Shown: positions 38,140 to 46,098, counted from the first letter of the stretch. The stretch is DNA of 64,000 nucleotides from an uncultured Eubacteriales bacterium (GCA_902801765.1 CADCJO010000003.1:54342-118341); one strand, 5' to 3'. Numbers and translations: made by a program. The notes: a model not told the origin generated them from the letters alone.

Positions 38140-38886
38140 TTACACGCTTAACTTCTTTTCCATGATCTGGGCGGTGAGCACATACATGACCGCGGCAATC
38201 AGCAGGGAAATACCGCCCTGCACCAGCATCGAGGTCACTACGTTCGGGATGCTCCTGGTGGCAATCCCCAGCAGCCAGCCAAAGGCCCAATTCAGCGCCA
38301 GGAAAATCACGAAGCTGATCACGCCGTTGAAAGATTTGCCGTTCAGCAGCGCGGCGCTGATCACATCCGCCAGATAAGCGGTCACGACGATGCTGATCCA
38401 GTCCGCCAACAGGCTGAAGGTAAAGGCGGCCAGCGCGTCAGCGGTCAGCGGGATTTCCTCGTTGATCGTCTTGATAAAGTCCTGAATCATCTGCCAAATC
38501 TGGTTGAGCTGCCCCTGCTTCGCAAACAGCAAGGTAATGTCCAGCGCCCCCAGGGCAAAGAAGAACCCGCCGGTCACCAGGATGGACAGGCCGTTTTCCA
38601 GCACCTTCGCGCCTAAAACCTTATAGCAGCTGTTGGGCGTCATGAACAGCATGTAGCCCTGTTTGGTGTTCATATCCCGGTGCAGGGTGATGACGCTTTG
38701 CAGCCCGATAAACAGCACGCCGAAAATGGCCAGCACCGTCAGGATGCCGATAGAGGCAGCCAGCCCGTCCTCTTTGTCCGTATACAGATTGAACAGAAAC
38801 GCGGCCTCCGCCGCGGCGGTGATGCCCAGCAGGATCAATTTGGTGATCCAGGTTTTCCGGAACTCATATTTCATCAGCTTGAACAT
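38140..38886 (-). CDS. ABC transporter permease of the YtrA-type operon
   Basis: 248 residues with about six membrane helices, opening MFKLMKYEFRKTWITKLILLG, typical of ABC-2 permeases paired with a small GntR regulator and an ATPase. Four bases separate it from the ATPase gene. Such operons often respond to wall-active antibiotics in Firmicutes; no specific substrate is visible. Confidence 0.85.
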   Translation of the reverse strand: MFKLMKYEFRKTWITKLILLGITAAAEAAFLFNLYTDKEDGLAASIGILTVLAIFGVLFIGLQSVITLHRDMNTKQGYMLFMTPNSCYKVLGAKVLENGLSILVTGGFFFALGALDITLLFAKQGQLNQIWQMIQDFIKTINEEIPLTADALAAFTFSLLADWISIVVTAYLADVISAALLNGKSFNGVISFVIFLALNWAFGWLLGIATRSIPNVVTSMLVQGGISLLIAAVMYVLTAQIMEKKLSV

Positions 38887-38890
38887 GGTA

Positions 38891-39589
38891 TCAGCCCTCC
38901 GTATGTCCGTAGATTTGGCGGTAGCGATCCGCCATGGAAACGCCCTGCCGGGTGCGCATCTCCTCCAGGTCGACGCACTCCACCAGCCTTCCTTCGCTGA
39001 TGAACACCGCCCGGTCGGCGATGGCTTCCATTTCTTCTACCAGGTGGCTGGACAGAAGCAGCAGCTTGTCCTCTGTGGCGTAGCTCAGGATGCAGGCGCG
39101 AATCTCGTCGCGGGCCAGCAGGTCGATGCCGTTGAAGGGTTCGTCCAGCATGTACGCCTGCGCGTCCCGCGCCATGGTGACGGCGATTTTCAGCTTTGCC
39201 ATCATGCCGGAGGACAGCGCTTTGGTTTTCAGCTTCTCCGTCAGCTCCATCTGCTTGAGCAATTTCAGGTAACGGTCATAGGAGAAATCCTCGAAGAAAT
39301 CCTGGTAATATTTCCCCACATCCTTCACCGTCATCCAGGTGTAGAAATAGGGTTCGGTGGACATATAAGCCACGTGCTTCCGGCTTTCAATGCTGACCTG
39401 CTCGCCGTTAAAGCACACCATGCCGTAGGTGGGCTTGAGCAGCCCCGCCGCCAGCTTCATCCAGGTGGTTTTGCCGCTGCCATTGGGCCCCAGCATGGCG
39501 TACACATGGCCCTTTTCCAGCTTCAAACTGATGTGATCCACCGCTGTTTTCGCGCCAAACGTTTTGGTTACTTCTTTGCTTTCCAGCAT
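38891..39589 (-). CDS. ABC transporter ATPase of the YtrA-type operon
   Basis: 232 residues. Walker A AMLGPNGSGKTT, a degenerate signature (ALSSGMMAKLK in place of LSGGQ), Walker B YMLDEPFNGID, and H-loop LLSSHLVEE. The unusual signature is shared by many small ABC-2 ATPases of GntR-linked operons. Three bases downstream of the regulator gene. Confidence 0.9.
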   Translation of the reverse strand: MLESKEVTKTFGAKTAVDHISLKLEKGHVYAMLGPNGSGKTTWMKLAAGLLKPTYGMVCFNGEQVSIESRKHVAYMSTEPYFYTWMTVKDVGKYYQDFFEDFSYDRYLKLLKQMELTEKLKTKALSSGMMAKLKIAVTMARDAQAYMLDEPFNGIDLLARDEIRACILSYATEDKLLLLSSHLVEEMEAIADRAVFISEGRLVECVDLEEMRTRQGVSMADRYRQIYGHTEG

Positions 39590-39592
39590 TGC

Positions 39593-39946
39593 TTATGCTT
39601 CCTCCTTTAAAATCATTCGGGCCGCGCTCTCGGGCGTTTCCCCCAATTGCGCCATGCTCCGAAGGAAATCCTGAATCGTTTGTCGGATGAACTGCTCCCG
39701 CACCGCGGCGATGACCGCTTCATCCTCCGTCACAAACGTGCCCATGCCCCGGCGGGTTTCGCACAGGTTCGCCCTTTCCAGCTCCTGATACACCCGCGCC
39801 GCCGTGTTGGGGTTGATGCCGCAGCTGAGCGCCAGGTCGCGGCCGCCCGGCAGCTTCTCCCCCGGTCTCCGCTTGCCGGTGATCACATCCATTTCCAGCG
39901 CTTTCATCACCTGCAGCCAAATCGGCCGATTCGCGTCGAACTCCAT
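39593..39946 (-). CDS. GntR-family regulator, YtrA subfamily
   Basis: 117 residues: winged helix (about 1-75, PIWLQVMKALEMDVITGKRRPGEKLPGGRDLA, GINPNTAARVYQELE) with the short C-terminal dimerisation tail of YtrA-type regulators rather than a ligand domain. AAAGGAGGG precedes the ATG at 39946. It should repress its own operon: palindromes TAGTGCACTA and ATAGTACACTAT overlap the promoter. Confidence 0.9.
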   Translation of the reverse strand: MEFDANRPIWLQVMKALEMDVITGKRRPGEKLPGGRDLALSCGINPNTAARVYQELERANLCETRRGMGTFVTEDEAVIAAVREQFIRQTIQDFLRSMAQLGETPESAARMILKEEA

Positions 39947-39970
39947 GCAGTGCCCTCCTTTCGTGTTACT

Positions 39971-40014
39971 TAGTGCACTATGTGTATAGTACACTATGTT
40001 TCTGTATTTGTCAA
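39971..40014 (-). promoter_or_regulatory. Promoter and operators of the YtrA-type operon
   Basis: Minus strand: -35 TTGACA (40009-40014), 17-bp spacer, -10 TACTAT (39986-39991). Plus strand TAGTGCACTA (39971-39980) is a perfect palindrome; ATAGTACACTAT (39986-39997) is a near-palindrome covering the -10. Confidence 0.75.
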
Positions 40015-40021
40015 TACTTTT

Positions 40022-40118
40022 TTAGTTTTAAGTTCTAAGCGATCATGAAATTACTCAATGTAAATTTGAAACAATTGGCTTGGAACTTGGAACATTAAAC
40101 TTGGAACTACTTTGAACT
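40022..40118. repeat. Heptamer inverted array, locus F
   Basis: Short left arm 40022-40040 (TTTTAAG, TTCTAAG). Longer right arm 40078-40118 (CTTGGAA, CTTGGAA, CATTAAA, CTTGGAA). AT-rich core of about 37 bp. It lies between the YtrA-type promoter and the spoVK-like promoter. Confidence 0.7.
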
Positions 40119-40134
40119 AATTCTCCCCAAACCC

Positions 40135-40163
40135 TTGATAAAACGGGAAAAGCGCTGTAAAAT
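40135..40163 (+). promoter_or_regulatory. Promoter of the spoVK-like gene
   Basis: -35 TTGATA (40135-40140), 17-bp spacer, -10 TAAAAT (40158-40163). Confidence 0.65.
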
Positions 40164-40219
40164 GTACATAACTGGGTTTTTGATCCGGTTGCCCGACGGA
40201 AGAAAAGGAGCGACGACAG

Positions 40220-41317
40220 ATGGATCGCAAAGACGAAATCATCCAGATGCAGAATGAAATCATGCAGGGCCTGCTGAACCAGCGGATGCAGCTGCTGAGC
40301 GAAGATTTGTGGGGCATCAAGCCCGTATCCCTGCAAGACACGATACCCGGCGAGCCGGTCTCCCCCGCCGTTCCCACCGCGGAAGCGGCTCCCGCCAAAG
40401 TGAAAAAGGCTGAACAGAAAGAGGAAGAAAAAAAGCAGGAAGAGGAAACGCCCTCTGAAAGCATAGAGGATTTGAAGAAAGAGCTCCACGGATATATCGG
40501 CCTGGACACCATCAAAAGCGAAGTGGACAGCCTGATCAACTGGATCGAAATCTGCAAGGCCCGAAAGGAGCACGGCCTGCCCACTCCCGACCTGTCGCTG
40601 CACATGGTCTTTTCCGGCAATCCCGGCACGGGCAAAACCATGGTGGCCCGGCTCATGAGCCGCATTTACAAGAGCCTGGGCGTCCTCAGCAAGGGCCATT
40701 TGGTGGAGGTGGACCGCTCCGGGCTGGTAGCGGGCTACGTGGGCCAGACCGCCATCAAGACGGATGAGGTGATCAAGAAAGCCATGGGCGGCGTGCTGTT
40801 CATCGACGAAGCCTACGCCCTCACCAACCGGGGCGGCACGGACTACGGCCAGGAAGCGGTGGATACGCTGCTCAAAGCCATGGAGGATCACCGGGAGGAT
40901 TTGGTGGTGATCGTGGCGGGCTACACGGAACTGATGAAGGCGTTTATCCATTCCAATCCCGGCCTGGAAAGCCGCTTCAATCGGTTCATGTTCTTCCCGG
41001 ATTACACCATCGACGAAATGGTTGGCATCTTCAACATGCGCTGCGGCAAGAGCGGCTACACCCTGGCCGATGGCGCGGAGGATACGCTGCGCGACATCCT
41101 GACGGAAGAAAGCAAAGACGTGGAGAGCTTCGGCAACGCCCGCGGCGTGCGCAACCTGTTCGAGCGCGCCATCGCCGCTCAGGCGGACCGGTTGGCAAAG
41201 GGCGAGGAGGAAATCAACAAGGATACCCTCATGCGCCTGAAATCAGAGGATTTGCGCGCCGCGCTGGAGGATAAGAAGGCAGAATCAGGAGAAAAACCGG
41301 AGGAAACACAAGAATAA
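40220..41317 (+). CDS. AAA+ ATPase, CbxX/CfqX-SpoVK family
   Basis: 365 residues. An N-terminal charged and Ala/Pro/Glu-rich stretch (about 1-85), then a single AAA+ module: LHGYIGLDTIKSEVDSLINW, Walker A FSGNPGTGKTMVARL, VEVDRSGLVAGYVGQTA (pore region), Walker B GGVLFIDEAYAL, and an arginine finger near NPGLESRFNRFMFF. Related to Bacillus SpoVK (spore maturation) and to rubisco activase CbbX; the sporulation context of the window favours the former. It has its own promoter, and a strong hairpin follows it. Confidence 0.85.
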   Translation: MDRKDEIIQMQNEIMQGLLNQRMQLLSEDLWGIKPVSLQDTIPGEPVSPAVPTAEAAPAKVKKAEQKEEEKKQEEETPSESIEDLKKELHGYIGLDTIKSEVDSLINWIEICKARKEHGLPTPDLSLHMVFSGNPGTGKTMVARLMSRIYKSLGVLSKGHLVEVDRSGLVAGYVGQTAIKTDEVIKKAMGGVLFIDEAYALTNRGGTDYGQEAVDTLLKAMEDHREDLVVIVAGYTELMKAFIHSNPGLESRFNRFMFFPDYTIDEMVGIFNMRCGKSGYTLADGAEDTLRDILTEESKDVESFGNARGVRNLFERAIAAQADRLAKGEEEINKDTLMRLKSEDLRAALEDKKAESGEKPEETQE

Positions 41318-41350
41318 AAGTGTCTCTTTACGGCTTTCTCGGAAGGGGGT

Positions 41351-41395
41351 CTGGGGGAAACCTCTCTTTGGCCTCCAAAGAGAGGTTTCCCCCAG
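41351..41395. repeat. Perfect 21-bp inverted repeat with 3-nt loop
   Basis: Arms 41351-41371 and 41375-41395 are exact reverse complements (beginning CTGGGGGAAACCTCTC). No T-run follows, so it is not a standard terminator. It lies between the spoVK-like gene and thrH. Confidence 0.8.
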
Positions 41396-41424
41396 CAATA
41401 CTTAATTTGGAAAGGATTTGTTCT

Positions 41425-42024
41425 ATGAATATTGTTTGTTTGGATTTGGAAGGCGTGCTGGTGCCCGAAATCTGGATCGCGTTTTCGCAGGCCAGCGGCA
41501 TTCCGGAGCTGCGCCGCACCACCCGGGACGAGCCGGACTATGACAAGCTGATGAAATGGCGCATCGGCATTTTGAAGGAACACGGCCTGGGGCTGAACGA
41601 AATCAAAAAAGTGATTGAGACCATCGACCCTATGCCCGGTGCGAAGGAATTTCTGGACGCGCTGCGGGAGGAAACCCAGGTGCTGATTCTGAGCGACACC
41701 TTCACCCAGTTCGCTTCCCCGCTGATGAAGAAGCTGGGCTGGCCGACGATCTTCTGCAACACCCTGGAGGTCGCCCCGAACGGCGAAGTGACGGGCTACA
41801 AAATGCGGGTTGCCCAGTCCAAACTGTCCACGGTGAAGGCGCTGCAGTCTGTGGGTTTTGACACCATCGCCGCGGGCGACAGCTTCAACGATCTGGCGAT
41901 GATTCAGGCCAGCAAAGCGGGCTTCCTGTTCCGCAGCACGGAGCAGATCAAGAAGGATCACCCCGAGCTGCCCGCCTTTGAAAGCTACGACGATCTGCTG
42001 TCCGCCATCCGCGCGGCGCTGTAA
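41425..42024 (+). CDS. thrH: Phosphoserine phosphatase / homoserine phosphotransferase ThrH
   Basis: HAD-superfamily enzyme of 199 residues that dephosphorylates phosphoserine and, in Pseudomonas, can transfer the phosphate to homoserine. Motif I CLDLEGVLVPEIW has Glu at the second catalytic position (DLEG), characteristic of ThrH. Motif II is ILSDTF, followed by Lys in SKLSTVKALQ and motif IV AGDSFNDLAM. The ATG at 41425 follows AAAGGA; the frame to 41320 runs through the hairpin and is not used. Next to an amino-acid kinase, suggesting a small amino-acid metabolism unit. Confidence 0.92.
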   Translation: MNIVCLDLEGVLVPEIWIAFSQASGIPELRRTTRDEPDYDKLMKWRIGILKEHGLGLNEIKKVIETIDPMPGAKEFLDALREETQVLILSDTFTQFASPLMKKLGWPTIFCNTLEVAPNGEVTGYKMRVAQSKLSTVKALQSVGFDTIAAGDSFNDLAMIQASKAGFLFRSTEQIKKDHPELPAFESYDDLLSAIRAAL

Positions 42025-42042
42025 TGCAAAGGACACAAAAGC

Positions 42043-42879
42043 ATGGGAATTGAATTGGTCATCAAAATCGGCTCCATGGCGCTCATCCGCCGGGAGGACA
42101 ACGATATCGACTACAATATTTTCGCGCGTCTGAGCAGCGAGCTGCGTCCCGGGATGCTGCTGGTATCCTCCGGCGCCACGGAAATCGGGCGGCTGGACTA
42201 CTACAAGCGCACCGGCTGCACCCTGACCGGCGACCCGGAGCAGAACAAAACCGACTACTCCGCCCAAGGCCAGGCCATCCTGATGGAAAACTACCGTCGG
42301 TTTGTCAAGCCGGAATATGGCATCCGGCAGGTATTGGTGGAGCACAACCACTTTAACGACCCGCAGAAGCGCGCCCACCTGTATGGGCTGCTGCAGCGGG
42401 CGGCGGCACAGCGGGCCATCCCCATCATCAACTACAACGACTGCGTCAGCGACGAGGAAAACCGCAAGATGGAACTGGCCACGCTCCAGTCCCAGCATCC
42501 CGAAACCCAGGTGGTGGAATGCGTGGACAATGACGAAACGGCGGCGGTGATCGCCGAGCTGGTGCAGACAAAGAAGCTGATCCTGCTCACCTCCACCGAT
42601 GGGATCTACGCCGACCCCAAGGACCCCGAAACGCTGGTGAAGGAAATCACCGCGCCCACAGCCGAAACGCTGGAAGAAAGCGTCCGCGAATGGCAGACCC
42701 ACTGCGTCGGCGCGTCCCGGGCAGGAGCCAACGGCGCGGGCGCCAAGCTGGAATACGCCCTGCGCTGCGCCAAGACCGGCGTGGAGGTCATCATTTCCCA
42801 CGCCCGCAACCCCATTGCCAAAATCCTGTCCGGCGAAGCCAGAAGGACGAGGATTTGTATTGAAGGTAATAGGCAATAG
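42043..42879 (+). CDS. Amino-acid kinase family protein (ProB-like, no PUA domain)
   Basis: 278 residues of the aspartate/glutamate/uridylate kinase fold: VIKIGSMALIRR at the N-terminus, LLVSSGATEIG, IINYNDCVSDEE, and the ATP-site LLTSTDGIYADPKDP. The last is close to glutamate 5-kinase, but the GTGGM-type loop is replaced by ANGAGAKLEYALRC and no PUA domain follows. The substrate is therefore uncertain (glutamate, another amino acid or a phosphorylated intermediate). 18 bases after thrH. The C-terminal residues GNRQ-stop are read from heptamer locus G. Confidence 0.8.
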   Translation: MGIELVIKIGSMALIRREDNDIDYNIFARLSSELRPGMLLVSSGATEIGRLDYYKRTGCTLTGDPEQNKTDYSAQGQAILMENYRRFVKPEYGIRQVLVEHNHFNDPQKRAHLYGLLQRAAAQRAIPIINYNDCVSDEENRKMELATLQSQHPETQVVECVDNDETAAVIAELVQTKKLILLTSTDGIYADPKDPETLVKEITAPTAETLEESVREWQTHCVGASRAGANGAGAKLEYALRCAKTGVEVIISHARNPIAKILSGEARRTRICIEGNRQ

Positions 42880-42931
42880 GCAGTAGGCATTAGGTGACAG
42901 AGATTCGTGCCGAAAACAATTGCCTAATGCT
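42868..42931. repeat. Heptamer inverted array, locus G
   Basis: Left arm 42868-42898: TAGGCAA, TAGGCAG, TAGGCAT, TAGGTGA. Short right arm 42919-42931: TGCCTAA, TGCTAAA. Core about 20 bp. It supplies the stop codon of the kinase gene. Confidence 0.75.
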
Positions 42932-42956
42932 AAAAAACAGAAAGTGAGGCATTTCC

Positions 42957-43208
42957 ATGATTGATCCCCGTTACGATACCCAATTGCTCATCGAAGGCCA
43001 TGACCTGGACGAAGACGAGATCCGCGATTACTTCATCGAAAACCTGCCCGGCGACTGTCTGCTGGTGGTGGGCGACGACGAACTGATCAAGATTCATTTC
43101 CACAGCAACGAGCCCTGGAACGTGCTCAAATACTGCGCCACCCTGGGCGAAATCCACGACATCGTGGTGGAGGATATGGACCGCCAGGCCCGGGGCCTGC
43201 AGGGCTGA
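42957..43208 (+). CDS. Solitary FakA/DegV-partner C-terminal-like domain
   Basis: 83 residues that look like the end of fatty-acid kinase subunit FakA (DAK2/YloV family): GDCLLVVGDDELIKIHFHSNEPWNVLKYC, then GEIHDIVVEDMDRQARG. In FakA this pattern is preceded by a kinase domain and a middle domain, absent here. GTGAGG precedes the start. It has its own terminator. A regulatory or adaptor role, or a relic, are both possible. Confidence 0.75.
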   Translation: MIDPRYDTQLLIEGHDLDEDEIRDYFIENLPGDCLLVVGDDELIKIHFHSNEPWNVLKYCATLGEIHDIVVEDMDRQARGLQG

Positions 43209-43226
43209 TCTCCATTGAACGCAGGG

Positions 43227-43267
43227 AAACACGGCGATTTCCACCCCGGAAAAGGCCGTGTTTTTTT
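43227..43267 (+). terminator. Terminator after the FakA-C-like gene
   Basis: AAACACGGC with GCCGTGTTT, an inner TTTCC/GGAAA stem, then a run of T. Confidence 0.85.
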
Positions 43268-43269
43268 GC

Positions 43270-43298
43270 TTGACAGACAGTGCAAAAACAGGTATAAT
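43270..43298 (+). promoter_or_regulatory. Consensus promoter of tRNA-Leu
   Basis: TTGACA (43270-43275), 17 bp, TATAAT (43293-43298); both hexamers are perfect. Confidence 0.9.
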
Positions 43299-43325
43299 GA
43301 TCAGGCAATTTGAAAGAATTGCCGT

Positions 43326-43410
43326 GCCGGCGTGATGGAATTGGCAGACGTGACGGACTCAAAATCCGTTGAGCTAATCACTCGTGTGGGTTCGAGTCCC
43401 ACCGCCGGCA
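43326..43410 (+). tRNA. tRNA-Leu (anticodon CAA)
   Basis: 85 nt, class II with a long variable arm. Acceptor GCCGGCG pairs with CGCCGGC, discriminator A. D arm with GGCAGAC. Anticodon stem ACGGA/TCCGT with loop CTCAAAA gives CAA. T arm GTGGG-TTCGAGT-CCCAC. The CCA end is not encoded. Perfect promoter upstream and terminator downstream. Confidence 0.95.
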
Positions 43411-43417
43411 CTGAAAA

Positions 43418-43446
43418 AGAAGCCTCGATGCTGAGGCTTCTTTTTT
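43418..43446. terminator. Terminator after tRNA-Leu, shared with the MATE gene
   Basis: AGAAGCCTC and GAGGCTTCT stem, T-run on plus strand and A-run before it, so it can serve both converging genes. Confidence 0.85.
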
Positions 43447-43447
43447 G

Positions 43448-44851
43448 TCACGCCATTTTCCTTTTGGGCGGCTTCCAACCCACCATTGCCCGCTGACCTT
43501 CGGGGGTGACGGGCTTGATCCACTTGCCGCGGAACAGATGCACCTGCATCATGATATACCGGATGGGTTCGTCCATATAGCAGCAGGCAAACACCAGCAG
43601 CGTCGGCAGCTTCCACACCATCCCGGTCAGCCACACGGCAGGAATCAGCATCACCCACATGAACACGATTTCCAGGATGGTGCCGAAGGAAGCGTCGCCC
43701 GCGGCGCGGAAAGTGTCGTTCTGCGTCCAGTTGCCCATGCGGATAACAGCCACCACCGCGAAGATGGCGATCATCCCAAACGCGATGGAAAAGCTGTCGC
43801 CGCTCATGCCCATCATGTTCAGAATGGGCGTATGCAGCACAATCAGCATCATGCCTACAAACGCAATGAACCCTTGGCACAGATACACCAGCCGCCAGGC
43901 ACGGCGGTACGCCACATCGATGTTCCCCGCGCCGACCTCCTTGCCCACCAGGATGGAGGCGGCGTTGGAGAATCCGGCGAAGAAGCCGATGATCAGGCCT
44001 TCCAGCGTGCGGAACACCGCCAGGGCGGCGATGGCCTCCTCCGGCTGACGGCCCAGCACCACGTTGATGACCATGTTGCCCACGCCGATCAGGATTTCAT
44101 TCATCAGAATCGGGAAGCACTTGCGGAAATACGAACGAATCAAATCCCCTGTCCAGCGGAAATGACGATGCACCGCGAACAGATAGGGATGGCGGTTGCG
44201 GATGGCCAGCAGCGCCACCACGCCCGCGCTGACGCCCTGGGCAATCACCGTCGCCAGCGCCGCGCCGCGCACGCCCATTTTCGGCGCGCCCAGATTGCCG
44301 AAGATCAGCACCCAGTTCAGGAAGATGTTCACGCCCACCGCCAGGAAGGAGCCGTACATCGGAATGGTCACGCGCTCGGTGCTGCGCAGCAGCGACGCCA
44401 TCGCCATGGTGTACACCATCAGCGGATACGCAAAGCCCACGGTGCGCAGGTATTCCACGCCGATTTCCCGGATAGCCTCCTTGTCGGTGTACAGCCGCAT
44501 GACCGTTTCGGGGAAGAACAGGGCCAGCGCGCCGAAAATCAATCCAACGGTCATCATGCAGGCCAGCGTCAGGCCATAGGAGCGGTTGATGCCGTCGTCG
44601 TCCTTCGCGCCCCAATACTGGGAAAAGAACAGCATCCCGCCGCCGACAAAGCCCCAGTAGCAGCTGAACATCAGCGAGGAAAACTGAGCGCACAGACCCA
44701 CCGCGCCGACCTCCGTTTTGCCCAGGGACGAAATCATCATCGTGTCCACCATGGAGCCGGTGGTGGTGAGCAGATTCTGCAGCGCCACCGGCACCGCGAT
44801 CACCGCGACCTTTTTCAAAAAATCTATCCAGTCAAACTTCCGTGCGTCCAT
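43448..44851 (-). CDS. MATE-family efflux transporter
   Basis: 467 residues with twelve predicted membrane helices in two homologous halves (first half opens VAVIAVPVALQNLLTTTGSMVDTMMISSLG; second half contains IRSYFRKCFPILMNEILIGVGNMVINVVLG), the organisation of Na+- or H+-driven multidrug exporters. The ATG at 44851 is five bases after GGAGG; the longer frame to 44875 has no ribosome site. An extended -10 (TGCTATAAT) lies at 44890-44898. Confidence 0.93.
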   Translation of the reverse strand: MDARKFDWIDFLKKVAVIAVPVALQNLLTTTGSMVDTMMISSLGKTEVGAVGLCAQFSSLMFSCYWGFVGGGMLFFSQYWGAKDDDGINRSYGLTLACMMTVGLIFGALALFFPETVMRLYTDKEAIREIGVEYLRTVGFAYPLMVYTMAMASLLRSTERVTIPMYGSFLAVGVNIFLNWVLIFGNLGAPKMGVRGAALATVIAQGVSAGVVALLAIRNRHPYLFAVHRHFRWTGDLIRSYFRKCFPILMNEILIGVGNMVINVVLGRQPEEAIAALAVFRTLEGLIIGFFAGFSNAASILVGKEVGAGNIDVAYRRAWRLVYLCQGFIAFVGMMLIVLHTPILNMMGMSGDSFSIAFGMIAIFAVVAVIRMGNWTQNDTFRAAGDASFGTILEIVFMWVMLIPAVWLTGMVWKLPTLLVFACCYMDEPIRYIMMQVHLFRGKWIKPVTPEGQRAMVGWKPPKRKMA

Positions 44852-44889
44852 TTCATCCTCCGCTGATTCCATCATTTGGCACGCGCATC

Positions 44890-44898
44890 ATTATAGCA
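44890..44898 (-). promoter_or_regulatory. Extended -10 promoter of the MATE gene
   Basis: Minus strand TGCTATAAT; the -35 region (TTTTCA at 17 bp) is poor. Confidence 0.5.
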
Positions 44899-44934
44899 GG
44901 ATTCATTGGAAATGAAAAGAGATTTTTCGCCATG

Positions 44935-44970
44935 AAAAAAGCGCCCGTTTCCGATTCCGGAAAAGGACGC
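44935..44970 (-). terminator. Terminator after the Crh-like fusion gene
   Basis: Minus strand: GCGTCC with GGGCGC and inner TTTCCG/CGGAAA, followed by six T. Confidence 0.8.
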
Positions 44971-44983
44971 ATTGAAGCGAATG

Positions 44984-46012
44984 CTATGCCTCGTTCAATT
45001 CAGACATCGCGTCATAGCAGAAGCTATCGGCCAGGCCTTCGTCATAGCTCATGCCAAGTCCCGTTTCATAGGCGTTCAGGGCCGCCTGAATCACCCTTTG
45101 GTGAGTGGGGTCCATGTGTTTCAAAGCCCATTCTCCGCCTTCTTTTTTGCTCAGGAACAGGTTTTCCCGCTTGAACGCCACACCCCGACAGAGGTTCAGA
45201 ACATAATACACCGGTTTTTCATGCAGATGCTCCGGCGCGTCCTGCACATCCTGGCAAATGGAGGACAGCACGTCCTCCCGCCTGGGGCGGTCAAACACGC
45301 GCGGCACGCTGGGCCCGTACAAAGAAATGCCGAACGCATGCAGCGCGGCGATGTGGCAGGTCAGATCAGGGTCTTCCCCGTGCATCCTGGCACAGAAGCC
45401 CCGGGCGTCGCGCTCGTAATCCCGCTGATGATAGTTGGAGTAATGCAGTTCAAAGGGCACGGGATAAGTCAGATGGCTGCAATGCTTTTCCAGCAGCACG
45501 CTCATCTCGAATCCTTCGGGCGGCGCTTCCGCGCCGAGGGAGTACAAAAGCTCCACCAGTTCAATTTTCTTTTCGATGGGGATGCGCTTTCGGACAACCA
45601 CGAGGAAATCAATATCGCTTCGCTCCCACAAAAAGCACCTGGCTGCCAGCGAGCCATGCAGATAGACGCCCACCAGATTGTCCTGCAGGATGTACAGATA
45701 CCGTTCCTTGACATACCGAACCAGGTTGACCGCATCGGAATAGTTCTTGGGCGGAAGCACGCCCCCCTCCAGCAAAGCGGAGATGGAGTCGAACGCTTTC
45801 TGCTCGTCTTCTCCTTCGACGGTTAATAATACCGGGTCCCTGCCCGTCACGCCAAGACACAGGATGCCCAGCATGGACTTTCCATTGAAATGGCGGTTCA
45901 GATGCTCAAACTCGATGCGCGAAGAAAACTGGGTGGCCGTGTTCACCAGCTGTTCGCTTTGTTTTCTGCTCATCGGCGTCACGCCGGACAGGTTCAGCGC
46001 CTTTTTGATCAT
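44984..46012 (-). CDS. Crh/HPr-like domain fused to an AadA-like nucleotidyltransferase
   Basis: 342 residues. Residues 1-85 align without gaps to HPr/Crh: Phe29, then GKSMLGILCLGV with Ser46 in register, and EGEDEQKAF near residue 67. The phosphotransferase His15 is replaced by Ser, so PTS transfer is impossible while Ser46 phosphorylation by HPrK remains possible, as in Crh. A nucleotidyltransferase follows: GVYLHGSLAARCFLWERSDID gives GS (120-121) and DxD (Asp133, Asp135). The C-terminal part (about 185-342) resembles the DUF4111 helical domain of AadA. The ATG at 46012 is preferred to the TTG at 46027. It is 73 bases after whiA, the place of crh in Bacillus. Substrate unknown. Confidence 0.82.
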   Translation of the reverse strand: MIKKALNLSGVTPMSRKQSEQLVNTATQFSSRIEFEHLNRHFNGKSMLGILCLGVTGRDPVLLTVEGEDEQKAFDSISALLEGGVLPPKNYSDAVNLVRYVKERYLYILQDNLVGVYLHGSLAARCFLWERSDIDFLVVVRKRIPIEKKIELVELLYSLGAEAPPEGFEMSVLLEKHCSHLTYPVPFELHYSNYHQRDYERDARGFCARMHGEDPDLTCHIAALHAFGISLYGPSVPRVFDRPRREDVLSSICQDVQDAPEHLHEKPVYYVLNLCRGVAFKRENLFLSKKEGGEWALKHMDPTHQRVIQAALNAYETGLGMSYDEGLADSFCYDAMSELNEA

Positions 46013-46056
46013 CTTTCCGTTCCCCAATCCTGTCTTTGGTTGTCTCAGTCGAAGTC

Positions 46057-46098
46057 CTTAATCCCTATTCCCTGATCCCTAATCCCTAATCCCTAATC
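46057..46098. repeat. Heptamer array, locus H (whiA end, single arm)
   Basis: CCCTATT, CCCTGAT, CCCTAAT, CCCTAAT, CCCTAAT. The minus-strand reading supplies the last codons and the TAG stop of whiA. No second arm was found. Confidence 0.7.
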
